From contig NZ_AP023356.1 of NCBI RefSeq assembly GCF_018324205.1, positions 4,791,501 to 4,855,500 of the forward strand: a stretch of 64,000 bases of DNA, written 5' to 3'. Position 1 is the stretch's first letter, and the number at the start of each line of letters is the position of its first letter. This stretch comes from Actinoplanes ianthinogenes. GTDB taxonomy: Bacteria > Actinomycetota > Actinomycetes > Mycobacteriales > Micromonosporaceae. The notes beneath the pieces were generated by a model, which was not told where the DNA came from, searched no databases, and saw only the letters and a program-made list of their open reading frames with translations. The position numbers were made by a program, and so were the translations under genes. This document shows positions 53,274 through 64,000 of this stretch, piece by piece.

Positions 53274-54691
53274 CCATCCCGAACGTGCTTGCCAGCCGCT
53301 ATGCCTCCGCCGACCTCGTCACCCTCTGGTCGCCGGAGGAGAAGATCCGGATGGAGCGCCGGCTCTGGCTGGCCGTCCTGAAGGCCCAGCGTGACCTCGG
53401 TGTCGCGGTGCCCGAGGGCGCCGTCGAGGCGTACGAGTCCGTCCTCGACCAGGTCGACCTGGCGTCCATCGCGGCCCGCGAGCGGGTCACCCGGCACGAC
53501 GTCAAGGCGCGCATCGAGGAGTTCTCGGAGCTGGCCGGCTTCGAGCAGATCCACAAGGGAATGACCTCGCGCGACCTCACCGAGAACGTGGAGCAGCTCC
53601 AGATCCGGGCGTCGCTGGAGCTGGTCCGGGACCGGGTGGTGGCCACCCTGGCCCGGCTCGCCGCGCTCGCCGTCGAGCACTCCGACCTGGTGCTGACCGG
53701 GCGCTCGCACAACGTGGCGGCGCAGGCCACCACGCTGGGCAAGCGGTTCGCGTCGTCGACCGAGGAGCTGCTGATCGCGTACGAGCGGCTGGAGGACCTG
53801 CTCGGGCGGTACCCGCTGCGCGGCATCAAGGGCCCGGTCGGCACCGCCGCCGACCAGCTCGACCTGCTCGACGGGTCGTATTCGTCGTTCGAGCAGCTCG
53901 AGGCCAAGGTCGCCGAGCACCTCGGTTTCACCCGGGTGCTGAGCAGCGTCGGCCAGGTCTACCCGCGCTCGCTCGACTTCGACGTGGTCTCCGCGCTGGC
54001 CCAGGTCGTCGCCGGGCCGTCCTCGCTGGCCACCACGATCCGCCTGATGGTCGGCCAGGAGCTGGTCACCGAGGGCTTCAAGCCGGGCCAGGTCGGCTCG
54101 TCGGCGATGCCGCACAAGATGAACACCCGCTCGTCGGAGCGGGTCAACGGCCTCGCCGTGATCGTCCGGGGTTACCTGTCGATGGTCGGCGAACTGGCCG
54201 GCGACCAGTGGAACGAGGGCGACGTCTCCTGCTCGGTGGTCCGCCGGGTGGCCCTGCCGGACGCGTTCTTCGCCACCGACGGGCTGTTCCAGACCTTCCT
54301 CACCGTGCTCGACGAGTTCGGGGCGTACCCCGCGGTGATCGCCCGCGAGCTGGACCGGTTCCTGCCGTTCCTGGCCACCACCAAGATTCTGGTGGCCGCG
54401 GTGCGCAAGGGCGTGGGCCGCGAGGTCGCGCACGAGGTGATCAAGGAGCACGCGGTTGCCGTGGCGCTCGCCATGCGGGAGAAGGGCGTGGCGGTCAACG
54501 ACCTCTTCGACCGGCTCGCCGACGACGGCCGGCTCCAGCTGTCCCGGGCCGAGATCGACACGCTGGTCGCCGACCGGGCCGCGTTCGTCGGCGCCGCGCC
54601 GGCTCAGGTGCGCGCGGTCGCCGACCGGGTCGCCGCGATCGTGGAGCGGCACCCCGCGGCGGCCGGTTACTCCCCCGCGCCCATCCTTTGA
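53270..54691 (+). CDS. purB: adenylosuccinate lyase
   Basis: A 473-residue fumarase-superfamily lyase. HKGMTSRDLTENVEQLQIR, TGRSHNVAAQATTLGKR and the signature GSSAMPHKMNTRSSE (with the catalytic serine loop) are all present. It cleaves SAICAR to AICAR and adenylosuccinate to AMP, both releasing fumarate. GTG 53270 (MTIPNVLASRYAS) overlaps the MFS gene by 4 nt. Transcription probably comes from the ArsR-type promoter upstream, an unusual link of a purine enzyme to a transporter and regulator. Confidence 0.96.
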   Translation: MTIPNVLASRYASADLVTLWSPEEKIRMERRLWLAVLKAQRDLGVAVPEGAVEAYESVLDQVDLASIAARERVTRHDVKARIEEFSELAGFEQIHKGMTSRDLTENVEQLQIRASLELVRDRVVATLARLAALAVEHSDLVLTGRSHNVAAQATTLGKRFASSTEELLIAYERLEDLLGRYPLRGIKGPVGTAADQLDLLDGSYSSFEQLEAKVAEHLGFTRVLSSVGQVYPRSLDFDVVSALAQVVAGPSSLATTIRLMVGQELVTEGFKPGQVGSSAMPHKMNTRSSERVNGLAVIVRGYLSMVGELAGDQWNEGDVSCSVVRRVALPDAFFATDGLFQTFLTVLDEFGAYPAVIARELDRFLPFLATTKILVAAVRKGVGREVAHEVIKEHAVAVALAMREKGVAVNDLFDRLADDGRLQLSRAEIDTLVADRAAFVGAAPAQVRAVADRVAAIVERHPAAAGYSPAPIL

Positions 54692-54753
54692 ACTGGTGGA
54701 ACAGTTGACCAGGTAGGCTCCTTCGTGCTTACACCTATCAGTCAGGAGTGCCC

Positions 54754-55005
54754 GTGGCTCGCGTCGTGGTCGACGTCATGCTCAAGCCGGAGATCCTGGA
54801 TCCGCAGGGTCAGGCGGTGGCCAATGCCCTGCCCCGGCTCGGCGTCACCGATGTCTCCTCTGTTCGCATCGGCCGTCGGATCGAGATCGAATTCGATGGC
54901 GAACCCGACCTGGATCGGGCTCGCGAGATCGCCGACAAGCTGCTCGCCAACCCGGTGATCGAGGACTACCAGGTCCGGGTCGAGGCTGCGGCGGAGGTCG
55001 CCTGA
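54754..55005 (+). CDS. purS: FGAM synthetase subunit PurS
   Basis: An 83-residue PurS. ARVVVDVMLKPEILDPQGQAVANALPRLG is the typical start, and DKLLANPVIEDYQVRV the end. It forms the complex with PurQ and PurL and helps ammonia pass between them. GTG 54754 follows CAGGAG; GTG 54748 is an alternative. The purQ ATG lies 3 nt after the stop, and purS-purQ-purL form one operon. Confidence 0.95.
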   Translation: MARVVVDVMLKPEILDPQGQAVANALPRLGVTDVSSVRIGRRIEIEFDGEPDLDRAREIADKLLANPVIEDYQVRVEAAAEVA

Positions 55006-55007
55006 CC

Positions 55008-55708
55008 ATGCGGATCGGTGTGGTCACCTTCCCCGGATCACTGGACGACGGGGACGCCGCCCGCGCCGCCCGGCTTGCCGGCGCCGAGGCGGTTCGTCTC
55101 TGGCACGGCGACCCGGATCTGCACGGGGTGGACGCCGTGGTCCTGCCCGGCGGCTTCTCGTACGGCGACTATCTGCGCTGCGGCGCCATCGCGCGATTCG
55201 CTCCGGTGATGGAGACGATCGTCGACGCGGCCCGTGGCGGCCTGCCCGTGCTGGGCATCTGCAACGGTTTCCAGGTCCTCTGCGAGGCGCACCTGCTGCC
55301 CGGCGCGCTGACCCGGAACCAGCACCTGCACTTCCGTAACCGGGACCAGTGGCTCAAGGTCGAGGCGACGAACACCGCCTGGACCAACGGCTTCACGCCC
55401 GGCCAGGAGATTCTCATCCCGGTGAAGAACGGCGAGGGCTGCTTCGTCGCCGACCCGGCCACGCTGGACAAGCTCGAGGCCGAGGGCCGGGTGATCGCCC
55501 GGTACATCAACGGCAACCCGAACGGTTCGCAGCGCGACATCGCCGGGATCACCAACGAGGCCGGCAACGTCGTCGGCATCATGCCGCACCCGGAACACGC
55601 CGTGGAGGCGCTGACCGGACCGTCGCTCGACGGCCTCGGCTTCTTCACCTCCGTCCTGCGGTCCCTGGCGGGGTCGTCCGCGGGTGGTTCGCAAGCAGGG
55701 GGACAGCA

Positions 55709-55712
<4 letters not shown>
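55008..55712 (+). CDS. purQ: FGAM synthetase glutaminase subunit PurQ
   Basis: A 234-residue class I glutamine amidotransferase. MRIGVVTFPGSLDDGD starts it. LPVLGICNGFQVLCEA carries the nucleophilic cysteine and GIMPHPEHAVE the His-Glu pair. It releases ammonia from glutamine for PurL. ATG 55008, after GGAGGT. The stop shares bases with the purL GTG. The last ten residues (SSAGGSQAGGQQ-like) are a low-complexity extension. Confidence 0.96.
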
Positions 55713-58114
<2,402 letters not shown>

Positions 58115-58128
58115 CAAGGCGGCAACGG

Positions 58129-58159
58129 AAAGGGCCCCGCGCGACGCGCGGGGCCCTTT
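58129..58159. terminator. bidirectional terminator after purL
   Basis: 13-bp stem (AAAGGGCCCCGCG and complement, 5-nt loop) with T-tracts on both strands, placed between purL and the convergent surface-protein gene. Confidence 0.85.
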
Positions 58160-58177
58160 CTTCGCTCTTACCTCAGG

Positions 58178-59932
58178 TCACTCGTCCCAGTCGCGGTTGC
58201 CGCGCCGGTTCGGGTCCTGACCGTACGACCCACCGCGCTGCTCGTAGCCGCCCTGGTTGCCGTAGCCACCCTGGCCCTGCGGCGGCTGGCCCTGCTGACC
58301 GTAGCCACCCTGGGCGCCGTACCCACCCTGGTCGTAGCCGCCCTGGCCCTGGTCGTAGCCACCGTGACCCTGGTCGTAACCACCCTGGCCGCCGTAGTTG
58401 CCGGCCTGGTCGTAGCCACCGCCGTAGGTGCCGGCCTGGTTGCCGTTGTCCCAGCCACCCTGCTCGCCGTAGCCACCACCGTAACCGTCGTCGTACCCGC
58501 CGTTGTTCGGCTGGTAGAGGTTGGTGTGCTCGTCGTAGCGCTGCGGGGACTGCTGCTCCGGCTGGTACATGCTGGTGTGCTCGTCGTAGCGCTGCTGGCC
58601 GTTGTCGTAACCGCCGGCCTGCGCGCCGTACTGGCCACCGCCGTACTCGCCGCCGTAACCGCCCTGGTTGTCGTCCCACTGGCTGTTGCCCGCGCCGCCG
58701 CCGACGAAGCCGCCCTGCGGAGGCATCGGAGCGCCGTACGGGTCGGGGAACTCGTCCTCGACCGGGGCCCGGTGGATCATCGTGGGGGCGTCGCTCAGGC
58801 CGCCGGCGCCCATCCCGGCGCCGGCCACCATGGTCGCGTCGTTGCCACGCGCGGCGCCGACCGGAGCGGCCACCCGGGTGGCGTCCGCGCCGTACCGGCC
58901 GGGGCCCACGGGGCTGCCGGTCGGACCGCCGCCGAAGCCGGCGCCGCCGTCCGCGTCGTCGTCGTTCCGCGCGTTCTTGCGGCGCATCATGACCAGCACC
59001 ATCGCGCCGATGCCGGCGGCGACCAGCAGACCGCCGACGACGAGCAGCATCCAGGAGACGCCGCCGTCCTCGGAGGCGTTCGCGGTGTTCGCCGTGCCGG
59101 CGGCCGCCGCGTTGGCGTTCGGGTCGGTGGTGGGCACCTCGTCCTCGGTGGCCTCGTCGGCCGGCGTCGCGCTGGTCGAGGCGCTCGGTGACGCGCTCGC
59201 CGACGCCGACGCGCTGGCCGCCGGCTTCAGGGTGATGGTGGCCGTGACGCTCTTGTTGGCCTTGCCGTTGACCGTGGTCTGGGCGACCTTGTAACCGCCC
59301 AGGGACGCGCCCACGGTGATCGAGCCCGGCGAGATCGGCTGGGCGTCCGACGAGGTGAAGGCGAACTGGCCGTCCGCGTCCGAGGTCGCCTGGTAGGTGT
59401 GGCCCTGGCTGTCCTTCATCGCGACGGTGGCGCCGGGGAGCCGGGTGCCGTCGACGGCGCGGACCTTGCCGGACACCTGCCGGACGGTCTGCGGCGCCTC
59501 CGGTCCCTTGACCGTGATGGACACCGACTTCGAGGTCGGGTCGGAACCGGCGATCGCCGCGCTGACCTGAAGGCTGACCGACTTGGTCTGGCCCGCGTCC
59601 ACGGTCGGCAGGGTGATGTGCACGGTGTGCGACGCCGTCTCGCCGGGCGCCAGCTGATCGTTCGAGATGCCGCAGTCGTTGCAGCCCGAGGCATTCGACG
59701 TGACGATCACGAGGGCTTTGCCCTGGTTCTCGTTGCCGCCGTTCGAGTCCCCAGGGTTACCAACCGTGTATTGCACGGTTACAGTAGCTCCGGAGTCACC
59801 GCTCAACGACCCGGGTAGGTCCACGGTGGGCGAGGCAGCCAACGCGGCTGTCTGCACACCGGCCACCAGGCCGACGACCAGCGCCAGGAACGCACCGGCC
59901 TGGACCGCTCGGTCTCGTAGGTGCGTCGTCAC
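58178..59932 (-). CDS. secreted/membrane-anchored protein with carboxypeptidase-regulatory-like domain and GGY repeats
   Basis: A 584-residue protein. Signal peptide 1-33 (AGAFLALVVGLVAGVQTAALAAS). Residues 35-145 form a beta-rich domain with CNDC. Residues 151-235 resemble a carboxypeptidase-regulatory-like (Ig/transthyretin-type) domain (VSGKVRAVDGTRLPGATVAMKD). An Ala/Ser linker and a membrane helix (294-316, WMLLVVGGLLVAAGIGAMVLVMM) follow. The cytoplasmic tail (317-584) has two YDEHTxxYQP motifs and Gly/Tyr/Gln repeats (GGYDQGQGGYDQG). The start is GTG 59932, 8 nt after GGAAGG. Type I topology; function unknown, perhaps surface binding with a cytosolic scaffold. Confidence 0.78.
   Translation of the reverse strand: MTTHLRDRAVQAGAFLALVVGLVAGVQTAALAASPTVDLPGSLSGDSGATVTVQYTVGNPGDSNGGNENQGKALVIVTSNASGCNDCGISNDQLAPGETASHTVHITLPTVDAGQTKSVSLQVSAAIAGSDPTSKSVSITVKGPEAPQTVRQVSGKVRAVDGTRLPGATVAMKDSQGHTYQATSDADGQFAFTSSDAQPISPGSITVGASLGGYKVAQTTVNGKANKSVTATITLKPAASASASASASPSASTSATPADEATEDEVPTTDPNANAAAAGTANTANASEDGGVSWMLLVVGGLLVAAGIGAMVLVMMRRKNARNDDDADGGAGFGGGPTGSPVGPGRYGADATRVAAPVGAARGNDATMVAGAGMGAGGLSDAPTMIHRAPVEDEFPDPYGAPMPPQGGFVGGGAGNSQWDDNQGGYGGEYGGGQYGAQAGGYDNGQQRYDEHTSMYQPEQQSPQRYDEHTNLYQPNNGGYDDGYGGGYGEQGGWDNGNQAGTYGGGYDQAGNYGGQGGYDQGHGGYDQGQGGYDQGGYGAQGGYGQQGQPPQGQGGYGNQGGYEQRGGSYGQDPNRRGNRDWDE
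58190..58480 (-). repeat. coding Gly-Tyr-Gln repeats
   Basis: Degenerate 21-30 bp units encode GGYDQGQ, GGYGAQ and GGYGNQ motifs in the tail of the surface protein. The phase is kept, so the repeat is part of the protein. Confidence 0.7.
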
Positions 59933-60085
59933 GTCCACCGCCTTCCGTGTCGCGCGGTCTCCGGCTTCCTGCCCGTCAGATCTCCCGCGACTCATACGCC
60001 GTCGGCAACTATGCCTTGTCGCACGGCTTTTGCGCGACCCAGGGGAGTGTGCCGTTGTCGGTGAACCGCGTCGTATCGTCCCGAC

Positions 60086-60448
60086 ATGTCGCCTGCGCAC
60101 AATAATTCCGAGTCGGTGTCCGTGGCGTTGGACGCGCTGGACCGAGGTGATGAACCTGACCGTCCGACCCTGCGTGACGCGGTCCGTGCCCTGCTGACCG
60201 AGTTGTCCCGCCGCGCTCCTGGCCGTTCGGTGGAGGTGCGAATTCCGCCTTTCGGTGCGATTCAGTGCGTGCCCGGTCCGCGCCACACTCGCGGCACACC
60301 GCCCAATGTGGTGGAAACCGATCCGATGACCTGGCTGCTCCTGGCCACCGGACGCCTCGACTGGGCCGAGGCGCTCCGTGACGGTCGTCTCCGGGCCAGT
60401 GGGATTCGCACCGATCTCACCGAGTACCTGCCGCTCACCCCGGAATGA
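60086..60448 (+). CDS. sterol carrier family (SCP2-like) protein
   Basis: A 120-residue soluble protein of the actinobacterial sterol-carrier family. SVEVRIPPFGAIQCVPGPRHTRGTPPNVVETDPMTWLLLATGRLDW is the conserved core; DPMTWLLLATGR is the clearest block. The ligand is unknown. The ATG at 60086 lacks a ribosome site and has TATCGT 6 nt upstream, so it is probably leaderless. A homologue sits beside purF in mycobacteria (Rv0807/Rv0808 neighbourhood), matching the placement here. Confidence 0.85.
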   Translation: MSPAHNNSESVSVALDALDRGDEPDRPTLRDAVRALLTELSRRAPGRSVEVRIPPFGAIQCVPGPRHTRGTPPNVVETDPMTWLLLATGRLDWAEALRDGRLRASGIRTDLTEYLPLTPE

Positions 60449-60569
60449 GCCCGGGCCGGGCGGCTCCGGGCTCGCGTACACTGGGCGGTCGGAGCGAGCG
60501 GAGTTCGGGCAGACCAGCGGTGGTCGCGCTTCGAGCAGTTCGTGCGAACCGACATGAGGGAGCGAGCAG

Positions 60570-62159
60570 GTGCCCCGAGGCGACGGCCGATTGACCGACG
60601 ATCTCGACCCCCAGGAGCGCGGCCCCCAGGATGCCTGCGGCGTCTTCGGCGTCTGGGCCCCCGAGGAAGAGGTCGCCAAACTCACGTACTTCGGGCTCTA
60701 CGCACTGCAACACCGCGGTCAGGAGGCCGCCGGCATCGCGGTGAGTGACGGCTCCGGTGTCGTGGTCTACAAGGACGTCGGCCTGGTCTCCCAGGTCTTC
60801 GACGAGCCGACCCTGGCCAGTCTGCGCGGCCATCTCGCCATCGGCCACGCACGTTACTCCACCACCGGCGGATCCAACTGGGAAAACGCGCAGCCCACCA
60901 TCCGGGCCACCACGGCCGGCACCACGGTCGCGCTGGCGCACAACGGCAACCTGGTGAACACCGCCGAGCTGGCCAAGGAGGTCGCCGACCGCGGCCTCGA
61001 GGTGGGCGACGCCACCTCGGACACCGCTCTGGTCACCACCCTGCTCGCCGGCCGGCCGGACCTCTCGGTCGAGGCCGCCGCGATGGAGGTGCTGCCCACC
61101 CTGCGCGGCGCGTTCAGCTTCGTCTTCATGGACGAGCACACGCTTTACGCGGCGCGTGACCCGCAGGGCGTGCGCCCGCTGGTGCTCGGCCGGATGGAGC
61201 GCGGCTGGGTGGTCGCCAGCGAGACCGCCGCCCTGGACATCACCGGCGCCAGCTTCGTCCGCGAGGTCGAGCCCGGCGAGATCATCGCGATCGACGAGCG
61301 CGGCCTGCGCTCCTCGCGGTTCGCCGCCCCGGAGCCCAAGGGCTGCCTTTTCGAGTACGTGTACCTCGCCCGCCCGGACACCACCATCGCCGGCCGCAAC
61401 ATCTACGCCGCCCGCGTCGAGGTCGGCCGCAAGCTGGCCAAGGAGCACCCGGTCGAGGCCGACCTGGTGATCGGTGTCCCGGAGTCCGGCATCCCGGCCG
61501 CGATCGGTTACGCGGAGGCCTCCGGCATCCCGTACAGCGCCGGCTTCATGAAGAACGCGTATGTCGGCCGCACCTTCATCCAGCCCTCGCAGACCATCCG
61601 CCAGCTCGGCATCCGGCTCAAGCTGAACCCGCTGCGCGAGGTGGTCCGGGGCAAGCGGATCGTGGTGGTCGACGACTCGATCGTCCGGGGCAACACCCAG
61701 CGCGCCCAGATCCGGATGCTGCGCGAGGCCGGCGCACTCGAGGTGCACGTGCGGATCTCGTCCCCGCCGGTGAAGTGGCCGTGTTTCTACGGCATCGACT
61801 TCGCCACCCGGGCCGAGCTGATCGCCAACGGCCTGGAGCTCGACGGCATCCGCCGCTCGATCGGCGCGGACAGCCTGGGTTACGTCTCGCTGGACAACCT
61901 GGTCCAGGCGACCGAGCAGCCGAAAACCCGGCTCTGCATGGCCTGCTTCGACGGGGAGTACCCGATCGAGCTGCCGGCCGCCGACCTGATCGGCAAGCAC
62001 GTGCTGGAGGGTGTCGGCCGTCGCGCCGAGCAGGCGACCGACGCCGCGGTCAGCGAGCTCGAGGCCGATTACGAGGCCCGTGAGCACGCCGACGACCACA
62101 CGGCACCGGCGCCGCTGGTGGCCAGTCCGGGCGGCGCTTCGGCGCTGCACCATCCGTGA
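60570..62159 (+). CDS. purF: amidophosphoribosyltransferase
   Basis: A 529-residue PurF. A 22-residue propeptide precedes Cys23 in QDACGVFG, which becomes the N-terminal nucleophile after self-cleavage. The PRPP loop is IVVVDDSIVRGNTQRAQI. Cysteines in KGCLFEY, WPCFYG and CMACFDG correspond to the four that hold a 4Fe-4S cluster in the Bacillus enzyme, so this is the Fe-S type. It commits PRPP to purine synthesis. GTG 60570 has GAGGG 8 nt upstream. It is followed 52 nt on by purM. Confidence 0.97.
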   Translation: MPRGDGRLTDDLDPQERGPQDACGVFGVWAPEEEVAKLTYFGLYALQHRGQEAAGIAVSDGSGVVVYKDVGLVSQVFDEPTLASLRGHLAIGHARYSTTGGSNWENAQPTIRATTAGTTVALAHNGNLVNTAELAKEVADRGLEVGDATSDTALVTTLLAGRPDLSVEAAAMEVLPTLRGAFSFVFMDEHTLYAARDPQGVRPLVLGRMERGWVVASETAALDITGASFVREVEPGEIIAIDERGLRSSRFAAPEPKGCLFEYVYLARPDTTIAGRNIYAARVEVGRKLAKEHPVEADLVIGVPESGIPAAIGYAEASGIPYSAGFMKNAYVGRTFIQPSQTIRQLGIRLKLNPLREVVRGKRIVVVDDSIVRGNTQRAQIRMLREAGALEVHVRISSPPVKWPCFYGIDFATRAELIANGLELDGIRRSIGADSLGYVSLDNLVQATEQPKTRLCMACFDGEYPIELPAADLIGKHVLEGVGRRAEQATDAAVSELEADYEAREHADDHTAPAPLVASPGGASALHHP

Positions 62160-62211
62160 CACGTTCTAATCAGCAAGTACCGCCTAGTCAGAAACCGCTA
62201 AGGGGAGAACC

Positions 62212-63360
62212 GTGACGCACGTGTCCGAGCGCAGTGCCGGATCGAACGGCGCTGAGGGCGGCGACAAACAGCCGTGGACGGCGGGCGCCGGCCGCGGGCC
62301 GCGCAAGCGCTCCGCGACGTATGCGGCGGCGGGTGTCTCGATCGACGCGGGTGACCGGGCCGTCGAGCTGCTCAAGGCCAAGGTCAAGAAGACCACCCGG
62401 CCCGAGGTGATGGGTGACCTCGGCGGCTTCTCCGGACTGTTCCGGCTGAACGCTGCGAAGTACAAGAGTCCAATCCTGGCCTCGTCCACCGACGGTGTGG
62501 GCACCAAGCTGGTCATCGCCCAGCAGCTCGACATCCACGACACGATCGGCATCGACCTGGTCGCCATGGTTGTCGACGACCTGGTGGCCTGCGGCGCCGA
62601 GCCGCTGTTCCTGCTCGACTACATCGCCTGCGGCGAGGTGGTGCCGGACAAGATCGCCGAGATCGGCGCCGGCATCGCGGACGGCTGCCGGTACGCGGGT
62701 TGTGCCCTGCTCGGCGGCGAGACCGCCGAGCACCCGGGCGTCCTGCGCCCGGACGAGTACGACGTTTCCGCCACTGGCGTCGGCGTCGTCGAGGAGAGCG
62801 AGATCCTCGGCCAGGACCGGGTCGAGGCCGGCGACGCGGTGATCGCGATGCGCTCCTCCGGCCTGCACTCCAACGGGTACTCCCTGGTCCGCCACGTCCT
62901 GCTGGGCGCCGGCCGGATGCGCCTGGACACCGTGGTCGACGACTTCGGCACCTCGCGCACCCTGGGCGAGGAGCTGCTCACCCCCACCAAGATCTACGCC
63001 AAGGACTGCCTGGGCCTGATCGAGGAGACCGACGTCCGGGCGTTCTCGCACATCACCGGCGGCGGCATCCCCGGCAACCTGAACCGGGTGCTGCCCGGCA
63101 CGCTGGACGCCGTGGTCGACCGGTCCACCTGGCGCCCCCAGCCCATCTTCGACCTGATCCAGGCCAAGGGCCGGATCGAGGACTCGGAGATGGAGGCCAC
63201 CTTCAACATGGGTGTCGGCATGTTCGCGATCGTCTCCTCCGACGACGCGGACCGCGCGATGGCCTACCTGGCCGGTCGCGGGGTCGAGGCGTGGCAGGTC
63301 GGCGAGGTCATCGAGGGCTCCGGACAGGTGCAGATGATGGGCTCCTACACCCGGGGCTGA
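62212..63360 (+). CDS. purM: AIR synthetase (phosphoribosylformylglycinamidine cyclo-ligase)
   Basis: A 382-residue PurM. A roughly 35-residue N-terminal extension precedes SATYAAAGVSIDAGD. SSTDGVGTKLVIAQ, MVVDDLVACGAEPLFLLDY and LLGGETAEHPGV are the PurM/PurL-superfamily motifs. HITGGGIPGNLNRVLP is the late signature. It closes the imidazole ring to AIR. GTG 62212 follows AAGGGGAG. Operon with purF is likely. A terminator follows 61 nt after its stop. Confidence 0.97.
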   Translation: MTHVSERSAGSNGAEGGDKQPWTAGAGRGPRKRSATYAAAGVSIDAGDRAVELLKAKVKKTTRPEVMGDLGGFSGLFRLNAAKYKSPILASSTDGVGTKLVIAQQLDIHDTIGIDLVAMVVDDLVACGAEPLFLLDYIACGEVVPDKIAEIGAGIADGCRYAGCALLGGETAEHPGVLRPDEYDVSATGVGVVEESEILGQDRVEAGDAVIAMRSSGLHSNGYSLVRHVLLGAGRMRLDTVVDDFGTSRTLGEELLTPTKIYAKDCLGLIEETDVRAFSHITGGGIPGNLNRVLPGTLDAVVDRSTWRPQPIFDLIQAKGRIEDSEMEATFNMGVGMFAIVSSDDADRAMAYLAGRGVEAWQVGEVIEGSGQVQMMGSYTRG

Positions 63361-63420
63361 CCGTGAGTGACGGTGACCGCTCAGACGTGAGTCTGGTTCG
63401 CCATAGGTCCACCATGAAAT

Positions 63421-63458
63421 GATCCGTGTGTGCCGATGTCCGGCACATACGGATCTTT
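63421..63458 (+). terminator. terminator of purM
   Basis: 15-nt arms GATCCGTGTGTGCCG and CGGCACATACGGATC (one G-U) with a 5-nt loop, followed by TTTC. It separates purM from the radical SAM gene. Confidence 0.75.
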
Positions 63459-63525
63459 CGCATGAGTTCTGGACCGCGAGGCCTAGCCTGGCCCTGTGTC
63501 ATGGGTGCCGGACGGGAGGTACGCG

Positions 63526-64000
63526 ATGGCGGACGCGTGGAACGGGATGCGGGGCATCTCGGCGGAACCCTCTTACGTAGTGATGCAGCCGACTACTCTG
63601 TGCAATCTGGCTTGCGGCTACTGTTACCTGCCGCTCCGGCGGGAGAACCGGAAGATGCCGGTGGCCGTCGCCGAGGCGGTGGCCGCCGAGGTCGCCGGGT
63701 TCGCCCGGTCGGGCCGGTTCTCCGTGGTGTGGCACGGCGGTGAGCCGCTCGCGGCCGGGCCGGCCCACCTGGCCGCGCTGTTCGCGCCGTTCGGCGCCGG
63801 CGTGGAGCATCACGTGCAGACCAACGCGACGCTGATCGACGACGCCTGGTGCGAGTTCTTCGTGGCGCACGACGTCCGGGTCAGCGTGAGCGTGGACGGC
63901 CCCCGGGCACACAACGGTGACCGGGTGGACAGGGCCGGCAAACCGGCCTACGACCTGATCGCCAAGGGGATCGCGGCGCTGCGCCGGCACCGGATCCCGT
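63526..64000 (+). CDS. radical SAM protein, cut by the window end
   Basis: The first 158 residues are visible. MQPTTLCNLACGYCYLPLRR has the CxxxCxxC cluster (Cys26, Cys30, Cys33) with the aromatic before the last Cys that binds the SAM cluster. FSVVWHGGEPLAAG is the GGEP motif. VQTNATLIDDAWCEFF and VSVSVDGPRAHN continue as in SPASM-type peptide maturases and sulfatase maturases. The ATG at 63526 follows GGGAGGT. A C-terminal SPASM domain cannot be seen. The closest look is to RiPP maturases, but no precursor peptide was found in the 165 nt upstream. Confidence 0.85.
   Translation, partial: MADAWNGMRGISAEPSYVVMQPTTLCNLACGYCYLPLRRENRKMPVAVAEAVAAEVAGFARSGRFSVVWHGGEPLAAGPAHLAALFAPFGAGVEHHVQTNATLIDDAWCEFFVAHDVRVSVSVDGPRAHNGDRVDRAGKPAYDLIAKGIAALRRHRIP

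Overview
The window is high-GC actinobacterial chromosome (GTG starts, tight 1-4 nt overlaps, strong G/C third-position bias). Proline/glycine-rich surface proteins, an HspR-controlled chaperone operon and purine genes arranged as in actinobacteria suggest the family Micromonosporaceae, probably Actinoplanes or a close relative. This is inferred from protein content; no rRNA or tRNA gene was seen. Nothing looks like a prophage, transposase, integrase or CRISPR array, so the window is core chromosome with a few lineage-specific patches.

Layout. 1-7.2 kb: small membrane proteins, a PxpA-type oxoprolinase subunit, a thioredoxin/NHL protein and a giant proline-rich membrane protein. 7.5-11.4 kb: a leftward E1alpha-E1beta-E2 2-oxoacid dehydrogenase operon and a 44-residue gene with a structured leader. 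11.8-17.8 kb: two uncharacterised proteins and two overlapping dynamin-like GTPases. 17.9-28.6 kb: the heat-shock block dnaK-grpE-dnaJ-hspR and clpB. Both dnaK and clpB are preceded by a HAIR operator (the HspR binding site). A KhtTU-type K+/H+ antiporter and a sugar-efflux-type transporter lie between them. 29.2-32.0 kb: two tandem, structurally similar four-helix membrane proteins with Pro/Gly/Tyr repeat tails.

32.0-32.9 kb is a compositionally different, nearly gene-free stretch with operator-like repeats. It is followed by an ArsR regulator, a class II aldolase and a DedA protein. 35.2-39.0 kb carries the Pnkp-Hen1 RNA repair pair, translationally coupled and divergent from a SigE-type sigma factor that is itself coupled to a LytR-CpsA-Psr protein. 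41.2-46.5 kb has fructose-bisphosphate aldolase, three tiny membrane proteins, and a LOG-type nucleosidase divergent from an ADP-ribosylglycohydrolase. A 63-bp tandem repeat lies at 46.66-46.97 kb.

47.3-63.4 kb is dominated by de novo purine synthesis: purA (leftward), purD, purB, purS-purQ-purL, purF and purM, covering most steps from PRPP to IMP plus the first step to AMP. Interspersed are a diacylglycerol-kinase-like protein, two SCP2-type proteins, an ArsR-MFS pair coupled to purB, and a large repeat-bearing surface protein. The window ends inside a radical SAM gene that may belong to a peptide-modification cluster continuing to the right.
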